This document shows positions 57,196 to 64,000 of a stretch of 64,000 nt of DNA, piece after piece. A program made the position numbers and the translations under genes. The stretch covers positions 216,001 to 280,000 of the forward strand of contig NZ_CP104550.1 of NCBI RefSeq assembly GCF_025397995.1, in the 5' to 3' direction. The stretch comes from Methanothermobacter wolfeii. GTDB taxonomy: Archaea; Methanobacteriota; Methanobacteria; Methanobacteriales; Methanothermobacteraceae. The notes beneath the pieces were generated by a model. It had not been told where the DNA came from and made no database searches. It saw nothing but the letters and a program-made list of their open reading frames with translations. The first letter of the stretch is position 1. Every line of letters starts with the position of its first letter.

Positions 57196-57354
57196 TTCAC
57201 AGGGAGAGTTCACTGATGTATTGTACGGGATGTGGTTTGGATAAGGCTTTCACAGGGAGAGTTCAACCGTTGCATTTACGGGATGTGGTTTGGATAAAGG
57301 TTTTACAGGGAGAGTTTAACTGATGCAGTGCACGAGATGTGGCTCTGAAAAGGT
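57196..57354 (+). repeat. Three tandem 53-bp repeats spanning the ncs6 start
   Basis: ACAGGGAGAGTT-type blocks recur at 57198, 57251 and 57304, exactly 53 bases apart, each followed by ACGGGATGTGGTTTGGATAA or its variant. The third unit contains the true ATG and first ten codons of the tRNA thiolase gene; the first two are degenerate copies of that ribosome binding site plus N-terminal CxxC coding sequence. The last two units differ more at third positions. Confidence 0.85.
57216..57323 (+). CDS. Possible 35-codon upstream ORF created by the repeats
   Basis: The ATG of the first repeat opens a frame [20 protein letters not shown] and on, 35 codons, stopping with TGA at 57321-57323, which shares its A with the ATG of the tRNA thiolase gene (TGATG). 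AGGGAGAG lies upstream. It could be a translated leader that couples initiation of the main gene, or a non-functional by-product of the duplication. Confidence 0.35.
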   Translation: MYCTGCGLDKAFTGRVQPLHLRDVVWIKVLQGEFN

Positions 57355-58243
57355 TATAATAAATAGGAAATATTCAGGACAGGTACTCTGCAGCCAGTGC
57401 TTCATAGAGACCACCAGAAAGAAGGTTATGAGGGATATAAGGAGACAGGGACTCATAGAACGCGGTGACAGGGTACTTGTGGGATTGTCCGGAGGAAAGG
57501 ACAGTATCATGGTCACGGATATACTTGACGAGCTCCGGCAGAGAAACATGATAGAACTGGAAGCGGTAACCATAGACGAGGGCATAGGAGGCTACCGTGA
57601 GGACGGTGTGAGGATAGCTGAAAGGTTCTGCACTGAGAGGGAGATACCCCACAGGACTGTGAGCTTCAGGGAATACCTCGGCATAACCCTTGATGAGATC
57701 ATGCAGAACCCCTCAAGGGGGGCCTGCACCTACTGCGGTGTCTTCAGGAGGTGGATACTCAACAGGGAGGCTAAAAAGATAGGGGCAACAAAGATAGCCA
57801 CAGGCCATAACCTGGACGATGAAACCCAGGCCATAGTCATGAACTACCTTGAAGGAAACATCGAGAACCTCACAAGGATAGGTCCCATAACGTCATCCGC
57901 CGGCGGAAAATTTATACCGAAGATAAAACCCCTCAGGGAGATCCCGGAAAGGGAGGTGGGCCTCTATGTCCTTGCCAGGGGACTTGAAGCTCACCTGGCA
58001 GGATGTCCCTATGCATCAGGATCCTTCAGAAGGGAGATTGGGGACTTCCTGAAACAGATATCCGTCAAGAGACCAACAATAATGTACTCCACCCTCAGGG
58101 GATTTGATAGGATAAGGGACGTCATCAGGGCAGAGTTCTCATCCACACAGAAATCAGGGACCTGTATGGAATGCGGTGAACCCTCAGCAGGAGACCTGTG
58201 CAAGGCATGCACTTTCCTCTCAGAACTGAAGGGTGAGGACTGA
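57323..58243 (+). CDS. tRNA 2-thiolation protein (Ncs6/TtcA family)
   Basis: A 306-residue PP-loop ATPase that thiolates U34 (or a related position) of tRNA. It has an N-terminal zinc-binding set (Cys3, Cys6, Cys23, Cys26), the PP-loop LSGGKDS at 55-61, the central catalytic [28 protein letters not shown], and a C-terminal zinc pair set (CMECGEP and CKAC). The archaeal NcsA type works with a ubiquitin-like sulfur carrier; one is encoded 35 bases downstream. Confidence 0.9.
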   Translation: MQCTRCGSEKVIINRKYSGQVLCSQCFIETTRKKVMRDIRRQGLIERGDRVLVGLSGGKDSIMVTDILDELRQRNMIELEAVTIDEGIGGYREDGVRIAERFCTEREIPHRTVSFREYLGITLDEIMQNPSRGACTYCGVFRRWILNREAKKIGATKIATGHNLDDETQAIVMNYLEGNIENLTRIGPITSSAGGKFIPKIKPLREIPEREVGLYVLARGLEAHLAGCPYASGSFRREIGDFLKQISVKRPTIMYSTLRGFDRIRDVIRAEFSSTQKSGTCMECGEPSAGDLCKACTFLSELKGED

Positions 58244-58278
58244 AGGCACCCTGATATGAGCAAAAAGGTGGTGTAAGC

Positions 58279-58479
58279 ATGAAATTCACGGTCATAATCG
58301 ATGATGAAAAGAGGATAATGGAATCAGAAGAGAACAAAACAGTTAAGGATGTTCTGGATGAACTTGAAATTCCCATCGAAACTGTTGTTATCAGGAAGAA
58401 CGGTGAACTGATAATCGAGGAAGATGAAATCAGTGATGGAGACATCATTGAGGTTATAAGGGTAATATACGGTGGATGA
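58279..58479 (+). CDS. Ubiquitin-like sulfur carrier / small modifier (MoaD/ThiS/SAMP type)
   Basis: A 66-residue beta-grasp protein: MKFTVIIDDEKRIMESEENK, then a helix with VKDVLDELEIPIETVVI, and a terminal GG (VIYGG). The diglycine is needed for adenylation and thiocarboxylate formation. Position directly after the tRNA thiolase suggests that it delivers sulfur to that enzyme; protein modification is also possible. The start lies 35 bases after the thiolase stop. Confidence 0.88.
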   Translation: MKFTVIIDDEKRIMESEENKTVKDVLDELEIPIETVVIRKNGELIIEEDEISDGDIIEVIRVIYGG

Positions 58480-58495
58480 ACCGGGGGTTATCAGG

Positions 58496-59356
58496 ATGAA
58501 GGTCTACTATGAATGCGCACCATGCTTCATGAGGCAGGCAAGGGAGGCCCTGGACCTTGCAACCGATGATGAAGAACTCAAACTCAGGGTCATGGAGAAG
58601 ATCCTTGAACTCTTAAATGAAAGGTTCACTGATGGGATGGTCTCAAATGAAATTGGAACCGCAGTCCACAGATTAATAAAGGAAATGACGGGTATAAAGG
58701 ATCCTTACCTCCCCCTCAAGAGGAGATCCACTGATATTGCAGGGAAATTCATTCCCGTGGCAGAGAAGTACCTCAGGAAACACCGGGACCTTGAAAGCCA
58801 CGTCAGGGTTGCTATAACAGGAAACATAATAGACTTCGGAGCCCTCGGCATGGACTTCGACCACCATACAGGTATAGAGGAATCCTTCAGATCACCCCTC
58901 AGGATAAACCATGTCCCCCTCCTTGAGGAGATGCTGGATGATGCCGGTGAGGTCCTCTACCTGGTGGACAATACCGGTGAGATACTCTTTGACAGGGTTC
59001 TCATCGAAAAACTACTCGACTATGATGTCAGCGTGAAGGTTGCTGTTAAGGGCAGACCCATACTCAATGATGCATGCATGGAGGATGCCCTTGAGGCGGG
59101 TATAGATGAGTTGGCTGACATCATTACAACAGGCACGGACTCGGTCGGTGTTGTCTACAGTGAAATCTCAGATGAATTCAGGAAAACCCTTGAGGAAGCA
59201 GAACTTGTAATTGCAAAGGGCATGGGCAACTACGAGGGCCTCACTGAGATGCCTGAGGTCTCAAGGAAAACATTCTGCCTCCTCAATGCCAAGTGCCATG
59301 CAATTGCAAGGGACATGGGAGTTGAAAGGGGAGATAATGTCGCAGTAAAAATTTAG
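58496..59356 (+). CDS. DUF89 metal-dependent phosphatase family protein
   Basis: A 286-residue protein of the DUF89/ARMT1-like family, proposed to remove damaged or excess phosphometabolites. It starts MKVYYECAPCFMRQAREALD with an N-terminal CxxC typical of the archaeal subgroup, and shows the core GNIIDFGALG, LVDNTGEILFDRVLIEKL (metal-binding Asp-Asn) and VIAKGMGNYEGL. The ATG 58496 is chosen; an earlier GTG at 58472 overlaps the ubiquitin-like gene. Substrate unknown. Confidence 0.85.
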   Translation: MKVYYECAPCFMRQAREALDLATDDEELKLRVMEKILELLNERFTDGMVSNEIGTAVHRLIKEMTGIKDPYLPLKRRSTDIAGKFIPVAEKYLRKHRDLESHVRVAITGNIIDFGALGMDFDHHTGIEESFRSPLRINHVPLLEEMLDDAGEVLYLVDNTGEILFDRVLIEKLLDYDVSVKVAVKGRPILNDACMEDALEAGIDELADIITTGTDSVGVVYSEISDEFRKTLEEAELVIAKGMGNYEGLTEMPEVSRKTFCLLNAKCHAIARDMGVERGDNVAVKI

Positions 59357-59365
59357 GAGTCATTT

Positions 59366-59800
59366 ATGGATGAGTTAAAAAAATGGGTCATGGCAGGTCT
59401 TCTGATGGGAGTCCTTGCTGTGCTTATAATTTACTTTTCACAGCCCCACAGCAGCCCTGACCCTGCAGTGAAGGAAGATGGATTTGAATGGCACACAAGC
59501 CTTGATAAGGCCCTTGAGAAGGCATCAGTGACCGGTAAGGATGTTCTGGTTATATTCTCCGCTTCGTGGTGTCCTGCGTGCCGGCAGATGGAGGAGGACA
59601 CCCTTCAGAATGATGAGGTAATGAAAAGGATTTCAGAGAACTATATCGGTGTCAGAATCGATGTAGACTCAAACCCTGAATTATCATCAGAGTACAGGAT
59701 ATACGGTGTTCCAACCATAATAATACTCGACTCATCTGGAAACCAGATAAGGAGATCTGAGGGCTATATGAGCCCCCAGGAGCTCATGTCCTTCCTCTGA
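59366..59800 (+). CDS. Membrane-anchored thioredoxin-fold protein
   Basis: A 144-residue protein with one N-terminal membrane anchor (about 8-25) and a thioredoxin domain outside it. The active site is SASWCPACRQME (CPAC), with cis-Pro in YGVPTIII. It resembles the DsbD gamma or TlpA type reductases that receive electrons from CcdA, which is encoded ten bases downstream. A role in reducing extracytoplasmic thiols is inferred from this pairing. Confidence 0.88.
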   Translation: MDELKKWVMAGLLMGVLAVLIIYFSQPHSSPDPAVKEDGFEWHTSLDKALEKASVTGKDVLVIFSASWCPACRQMEEDTLQNDEVMKRISENYIGVRIDVDSNPELSSEYRIYGVPTIIILDSSGNQIRRSEGYMSPQELMSFL

Positions 59801-59809
59801 GGAGTCCAA

Positions 59810-60403
59810 ATGCAGACATACATCCTTTCATTCATGGCAGGCGTCCTTTCGGTCCTGTCACCATGCATAATACCCCTCGTACCGGTCCTTATTTCAGAGG
59901 CGGTAAGGGGCGGGGGGAAGGACACGATAATCTTCTTCGCTGGTTTCATGACCATATTTATCTTCATAATCACACTCACAGCCATATTCACAGCAGCAGT
60001 CACCCACTATCTCCTCTATGCAAGGATTGTAAGCTCCTCTCTTCTGATTCTGATGGGTTACTTACTTTTAACTGAATGGACTCCAGGAGTGTCCTTCAGA
60101 GTCCCTTTAACAGAAAATCCATTCCTGAAGGGACTGTTAACTTCCCTTGCATGGACGCCATGTTACAGTCCCTACCTCCTTGGTCTCATGGCATACTCTG
60201 CTGCAGGAGAAGCTGTAATCTTCAGCGCAGTTAACATGGGCCTTTACACAGCAGGATTCTGGTCAGCCCTATTCATGGTCTACCTGGCAGCAGATATCAC
60301 CATAAGAAGGGTCATGGCAGGGACTGAATACATCAGGAAGTTCTCAGGTGCCCTGATAATAACTGCAGGGGTCTACATGCTCTACCAGCTCATCATCCGG
60401 TGA
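59810..60403 (+). CDS. ccdA: CcdA/DsbD-type transmembrane electron carrier
   Basis: A 197-residue six-helix membrane protein that moves reducing equivalents across the membrane through a cysteine pair. The cysteines lie in LSVLSPCIIPLVPVL (helix 1) and SLAWTPCYSPYLLG (helix 4), the family's paired positions. It follows the thioredoxin gene, so the two form a disulfide-reducing relay. No cytochrome c maturation genes are nearby. Confidence 0.9.
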   Translation: MQTYILSFMAGVLSVLSPCIIPLVPVLISEAVRGGGKDTIIFFAGFMTIFIFIITLTAIFTAAVTHYLLYARIVSSSLLILMGYLLLTEWTPGVSFRVPLTENPFLKGLLTSLAWTPCYSPYLLGLMAYSAAGEAVIFSAVNMGLYTAGFWSALFMVYLAADITIRRVMAGTEYIRKFSGALIITAGVYMLYQLIIR

Positions 60404-60453
60404 TGTATTTAATTAATGATGATTCAATAGGATCATAGGAAGAGGTGATATCT

Positions 60454-61263
60454 TTGAGGGTTGGATTCATAGGCTTCGGTGAGGTCGCCCACACACTGGC
60501 TGCTCGTCTGATCCAGGAGGGGGCCGAGGTATTCACATCCCTGGAGGGCAGAAGCCCGGGGACCATGAGGAGAGCACGGGAACTTGGTGTAACTGACTCA
60601 GAACCAGAGGAGGTCTATTCTGCAGATATAATAATATCCGCTGTAACACCGGCCTCTGCAGTTGATGCTGCAAGGATGGCAGGAGCCCATGTGAGGGGAA
60701 CATATGTTGATGTAAATAATATCGCACCCCTGACAGTTAAAAGGGCCCTTTCATACATAGAAAATGGGAGGGTTGTGGATGCAGCCATAATGGGCAGTGT
60801 AAGGAGAAAAGGGGCGGATGTGAGGATAATAGCCTCCGGTGAACATGCAGGGGATTTCATGGCACTCAACGACTACGGCCTCAATATTGAGTTGAGGGGT
60901 TCCAGGGTGGGGGATGCATCGGCCCTTAAAATGCTCCGTAGCAGCTACACCAAGGGTGTTTCAGCACTCCTATGGGAGACACTCCTTGCAGCATACCGGA
61001 TGGGTCTGGAAGAGGACGTTCTGGAGGTCCTTGAATATACTGAAGGGGATGATTTCAGGAAATCATCCATTTCAAGGATTAAGAGTTCAGCAGGACACGC
61101 AGAAAGACGTTACGAGGAAATTCATGAAATTGAAAAAATGCTATCAACCGTGATGGACCCTGTCATGACCGGCTGTATCATGAAGGTCTTTAAGAGAATC
61201 TCAAGTATGGAATTACCCCATGAAAGTGAAGATTACAGGGACATACTTGAAGCAGTAAGGTGA
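60454..61263 (+). CDS. NADP-binding oxidoreductase, 6-phosphogluconate dehydrogenase-like
   Basis: A 269-residue protein with an N-terminal Rossmann domain (MRVGFIGFGEVAHTLAARL, ADIIISAVTPASAVDAA) and a helical C-terminal domain of the DUF1932 type (LKMLRSSYTKGVSALLWETLLAAYRMG). The family reduces or oxidises small hydroxy acids; the substrate is unknown. TTG 60454 is the preferred start, with AGGTGAT four bases upstream; a GTG at 60445 overlaps that site. Confidence 0.82.
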   Translation: MRVGFIGFGEVAHTLAARLIQEGAEVFTSLEGRSPGTMRRARELGVTDSEPEEVYSADIIISAVTPASAVDAARMAGAHVRGTYVDVNNIAPLTVKRALSYIENGRVVDAAIMGSVRRKGADVRIIASGEHAGDFMALNDYGLNIELRGSRVGDASALKMLRSSYTKGVSALLWETLLAAYRMGLEEDVLEVLEYTEGDDFRKSSISRIKSSAGHAERRYEEIHEIEKMLSTVMDPVMTGCIMKVFKRISSMELPHESEDYRDILEAVR

Positions 61264-61370
61264 TTAGGAATCTAATGGCATCTGCTGAGATGAAGGAGTA
61301 GGCGGGTGATTATCCATTTATCAGTTCCTTGGGGGCCGCCATGGGCTGGTCATGTAATTATAGACACTGA

Positions 61371-61379
61371 TATAAATTA
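61371..61379 (+). promoter_or_regulatory. TATA box of a small hypothetical gene
   Basis: TATAAATTA lies 30 bases upstream of the following ATG, giving an almost leaderless transcript. Confidence 0.5.
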
Positions 61380-61408
61380 GGAGACACATATAACCCTATG
61401 GTGACTAG

Positions 61409-61600
61409 ATGACATCCAGCTTTGAGAGGGAATGTGCTGAAAATCTTATGGAGCTCGTTGGCAGAAAGGTGGTTGATGTCAGGTTTAAGGTGTATGACGA
61501 TGAGTGCTGGCGGATTTATATCATCACAGATTCCGGTAAGATGGTTATGACTTTCTGCAGGGACTGGAAATGTCCTGTTGTTGAAAAAAGGAATAAATGA
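61409..61600 (+). CDS. Small uncharacterised protein (63 residues)
   Basis: The product MTSSFERECAENLMELVGRK continues with VVDVRFKVYDDECWRIYIITDSGKMVMTFCRDWKCPVVEK. It is amphipathic, with alternating strands and four Cys, and has no membrane segment. A well-placed TATA box, GGTGA before the ATG and natural composition support a real gene. No family is recognised. Confidence 0.65.
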   Translation: MTSSFERECAENLMELVGRKVVDVRFKVYDDECWRIYIITDSGKMVMTFCRDWKCPVVEKRNK

Positions 61601-61652
61601 TGATAATTGACAAATCAGGCCGGGAGCTGCTGAAAAAAGGGAATACTTGAAT

Positions 61653-62936
61653 TTAACCGATATCTATAAGAATCCTGAAACCTTCCTTCTTCCTTAAAAC
61701 CTTCCCATGGAATGGTATTATATGTGAGTCGATTATGAATCTCAGGTAGGTTGCAAGCTGAGCCCTGAGGTGAAGGGGGCTCCTTATCTTAACACCATCC
61801 CTTATCTGACATGATAGAACACCCTGCCGGTCCACGTAGATCCCCGCATCCATACCATCCCTCAGGACTTTAACCTCATGTTTTCTGAGATTTAAGCCAG
61901 CCTCAAAGGACCTGATGGGGGTAACATCAGGGCGCTTCTCCATAAATATCCTGTTGGCTTCACGGGAATCCATACCTTCCCTTACCTTCTCTGAAACAAA
62001 CCATGCCCTTTTCATCACACTTTCAGTGCTCTGCTCGGGAGGGATCCACCCCTTTACTGTATAATGGTCAATGAGGTCCTTCACCTCAGACCTTTCAACG
62101 TTCATCTCAAGGGAACTCATGGCAAGTCTGGTCAGGACCGGACCGTAACCTGCCCTCCTGAAGGCAGCCCATATCTGATTCTCCCGGTAGTATCTCCTGT
62201 TTTTTATGATGGAGTTAACGGCATCAGCATTCAGGTAGGCGATTTTCATGAGATCCGCCTGGGAGAGGTTGTTCATCCTGCCGGTTATGGCTTCAAGGTC
62301 CCTCCTGCCTGGTACGGTTCCCCTATCTATTTCCCTTTCAAGGATCTTCACCGTGGTCTCTGGTAGGAGTTTCTGCACATCTTCAGGTATTTCCATATCA
62401 TTTTCAATTATGCGCTGCCTTATCTCTCTCCCTGAAATCTTTGAACCATTAACCGTGAGCTCGGGGATTATATGGAATCTCATCTTTCTGCCGTATTTAC
62501 CGTAAAGGAATTCATTAACCGCAAACCATCTTATAACGTTCCTGTTTGGCAGTTCACGGGGTATGCCGCTGAATATGCCCCTTGATGCGAAATCCCTGGC
62601 CTTCCGGATTATCAGGTCAGGGGATACGTTGGCAGCATCAACATAGTCAACCACTCCATCCTCTATCATCATGGCTATCCGTATGGGGACGGTGTAGGCC
62701 AGTGTGAGCCTGTAATGAAGGCCTTCTATGGGCACAACCCTGTCAGCGCCTGCAGCAAGGGCCATTTCCTTACGGGCATGGTAGGGGACAAAGAATGGGG
62801 CGTGGTTTGCACTGAAATCCTTGTTAAGGTATATAACCACTTCGTCTCCTGTTTCATCAGCTATTTCCCGTCCCTTCTCTATCAGCCGGACATGTCCAAG
62901 ATGGACCGGGTCAAAATCAGCACTTATACCTATCAT
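61653..62936 (-). CDS. HIGH-motif nucleotidyltransferase
   Basis: A 427-residue protein with an N-terminal cytidylyltransferase fold: MIGISADFDPVHLGHVRLIEKG (HxGH at about 12-15) and KISGREIRQR, the ISxxxIR-type second motif near residue 172. The overall layout resembles the TmcAL/YlbM tRNA-acetate ligase group of large HIGH nucleotidyltransferases. The C-terminal 230 residues are mostly helical (RNNLSQADLMKIAYLNADAV region) with a beta-rich end. Substrate not known. Confidence 0.75.
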   Translation of the reverse strand: MIGISADFDPVHLGHVRLIEKGREIADETGDEVVIYLNKDFSANHAPFFVPYHARKEMALAAGADRVVPIEGLHYRLTLAYTVPIRIAMMIEDGVVDYVDAANVSPDLIIRKARDFASRGIFSGIPRELPNRNVIRWFAVNEFLYGKYGRKMRFHIIPELTVNGSKISGREIRQRIIENDMEIPEDVQKLLPETTVKILEREIDRGTVPGRRDLEAITGRMNNLSQADLMKIAYLNADAVNSIIKNRRYYRENQIWAAFRRAGYGPVLTRLAMSSLEMNVERSEVKDLIDHYTVKGWIPPEQSTESVMKRAWFVSEKVREGMDSREANRIFMEKRPDVTPIRSFEAGLNLRKHEVKVLRDGMDAGIYVDRQGVLSCQIRDGVKIRSPLHLRAQLATYLRFIIDSHIIPFHGKVLRKKEGFRILIDIG

Positions 62937-62963
62937 ATGAATCCTCGAATGATCTATAGGGTT

Positions 62964-63983
62964 TCAGGTGTCTTCACTGTACCTTATTTCAACTGAACCC
63001 GTGAGCTCTGAAAATTCCCTTTCAGCACTCCACCTGGCCCTGCATTCACATTCATATTCAGGAACAGGGACCTGTTCAAGGTTGGACCGTATTATAAGCT
63101 TTTTAAGGTCTCTGTTACATTTTTTACAGTTGAAAGGCCCCCTTGAAGTTCCAAAACCCGATGTATCCATTATTGATGGTATTGAAACTGATTCACGTGT
63201 CCTGTTTATTATTTCAACAAGGCTCCATATCCATGGCGGTCTGTAGGCACCCCTCCGCCAGAGATCCTCAAGCAAAGTTCCCCGGTGTATGGTCACAGGA
63301 CAGAATGAAACCCTGTCAACACCAATCTTTTCAGCGTAGACTGCCGTATCAACGGCCTCTTTTATAGCATTCTTCTCTGAGGTGAGTATGGGTTTTACAA
63401 GGATGTAAACCTTTGATTTTACCATGAATCCATCCTTTAATCTGTTTATAATCTTAACAGCATCTTCAAAGTCCCTGTTACTGAAGCCCTTGTTTATCTT
63501 AATGAGTCTTGTCCGCTCATCCAGTGTTTCAAGACCCATACTGACCTCAAGGATTTTATCAGGGGCCCTGGCACAGCATTCCCTGAGTATCTCTTCTTTA
63601 ACATACTCTGGCCTTGATTCGAATATTATCTCCTCAACACCATCAACTGTGTTAAGGTGGTCCAGTATGTGGTTTCTTGCATCTTCAGGGAATTCGGCGG
63701 GGTTCAGGAAGCTTCCTGATGTGAATATCTTCACAGCGGTCTTTTCCTGTATATCGTACCTTGAGATGAGTTTCTCGAAGATTTCAATGATTTTATCTGA
63801 TCCTACAGGTTCAAGGTGTGAATCTGATATGTAACTGCACATTGTGCAGCCGCCACTCTCGGAGAGGGCCCATGAGCACCCGATGGTTGGGAGTATCATG
63901 AATATTGCCTTTCCAGGCCCAGAATAGAGCAGGTCATTCTGCATCCAGGCTGTTGCCAGTTCTTCAGGGCTCCTCTTCTTCAT
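62964..63983 (-). CDS. Archaeosine synthase radical SAM subunit RaSEA
   Basis: Together with ArcS it converts preQ0-derived lysine adduct at G15 of tRNA to archaeosine. The 339-residue protein shows the radical-SAM Cys triad in IGCSWALSESGGCTMCSYI, the SPASM-like loop TSGSFLNPAEF, and a C-terminal zinc cluster (CKKCNRDLKK and YECECRARW). AAAAGG directly precedes ATG 63983; a longer start beyond the right edge cannot be excluded. It lies 28 bases upstream of the nucleotidyltransferase on the same strand. Confidence 0.85.
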   Translation of the reverse strand: MKKRSPEELATAWMQNDLLYSGPGKAIFMILPTIGCSWALSESGGCTMCSYISDSHLEPVGSDKIIEIFEKLISRYDIQEKTAVKIFTSGSFLNPAEFPEDARNHILDHLNTVDGVEEIIFESRPEYVKEEILRECCARAPDKILEVSMGLETLDERTRLIKINKGFSNRDFEDAVKIINRLKDGFMVKSKVYILVKPILTSEKNAIKEAVDTAVYAEKIGVDRVSFCPVTIHRGTLLEDLWRRGAYRPPWIWSLVEIINRTRESVSIPSIMDTSGFGTSRGPFNCKKCNRDLKKLIIRSNLEQVPVPEYECECRARWSAEREFSELTGSVEIRYSEDT

Positions 63984-64000
63984 CCTTTTAATGGCCCTTT

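Overview
The window looks like a chromosomal segment of a thermophilic hydrogenotrophic methanogen, most likely Methanothermobacter (Methanobacteriales). The pointers are an archaeal secE-spt5-L11-L1-P0-L12 cluster, an archaeal histone, ABCE1, RadB, an archaetidylinositol-phosphate synthase, a probable methanofuran kinase, a DUF39 methanogenesis-marker protein, a complete CODH/acetyl-CoA synthase operon and a six-gene pyruvate synthase operon. Signals are archaeal: TATA boxes about 25 bases upstream of predicted transcription starts, Shine-Dalgarno sequences of the GGAGGTGAT type, and many GTG or TTG starts. The genus is inferred from gene content and order. I ran no search, and the species is not determined.

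Layout. 1-3.5 kb: probable end of ftsZ, secE, spt5 and the ribosomal stalk genes. 3.6-15 kb: alaS, the DUF39 protein, thiI, fructose-bisphosphate aldolase/phosphatase, a leftward group (DUF434, DUF47, DUF357, archaetidylinositol-phosphate synthase), then Sua5, radB and an aminotransferase. 15-24 kb: ABCE1 and histone (leftward), pth2, mfnE, a tiny Zn-ribbon gene, aEF-1beta, a TctA-like permease, a methyltransferase-like protein and a type II/IV secretion pair. 24-26.8 kb: a leftward nickel/cobalt transporter cbiM-N-Q-O. 27.1-35.2 kb: cdhABC, a CooC-like ATPase, cdhDE and a polyferredoxin. 35.2-40.5 kb: a HEAT-repeat protein, a large GT-C-type membrane protein, a geranylgeranyl reductase and a 50-residue ferredoxin. 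40.6-40.8 kb: tRNA-Leu(UAA) and tRNA-Thr(GGU). 40.8-50.6 kb: a phosphoesterase, a membrane protein with an HTH-PhoU regulator, a citrate-synthase-like enzyme, and pstS-pstS-pstC-pstA-pstB-phoU-hypothetical-phoU. 50.9-55.5 kb: fumarase alpha and porFEBADG. 55.6-64 kb: a DHPS-like enzyme, an Ncs6-type tRNA thiolase, a ubiquitin-like protein, DUF89, a thioredoxin/CcdA pair, an oxidoreductase, a nucleotidyltransferase and the archaeosine radical-SAM enzyme.

Themes. Carbon fixation is prominent: CODH/ACS makes acetyl-CoA, pyruvate synthase carboxylates it, and FBP aldolase/phosphatase completes gluconeogenesis. The Ni/Co importer sits divergent from CODH/ACS, whose A and C clusters need nickel and whose CdhDE subunits use a corrinoid. 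Phosphate uptake genes dominate 41-50.6 kb. Sulfur transfer to tRNA appears twice (ThiI and Ncs6 with a ubiquitin-like partner).

Cautions and highlights. Three genes (TctA-like permease, cbiO twice, the GT-C protein) appear broken by single-base losses in short homopolymers, which could be sequence errors or real lesions. The most unusual items are four 12-residue HExxH-bearing repeats at the end of CbiO, three tandem 53-bp repeats that duplicate the start of the ncs6 gene and create an upstream ORF, and perfect palindromes at several promoters (secE operon, ferredoxin/reductase operon, HTH-PhoU operon). No CRISPR array, insertion sequence or prophage was recognised.
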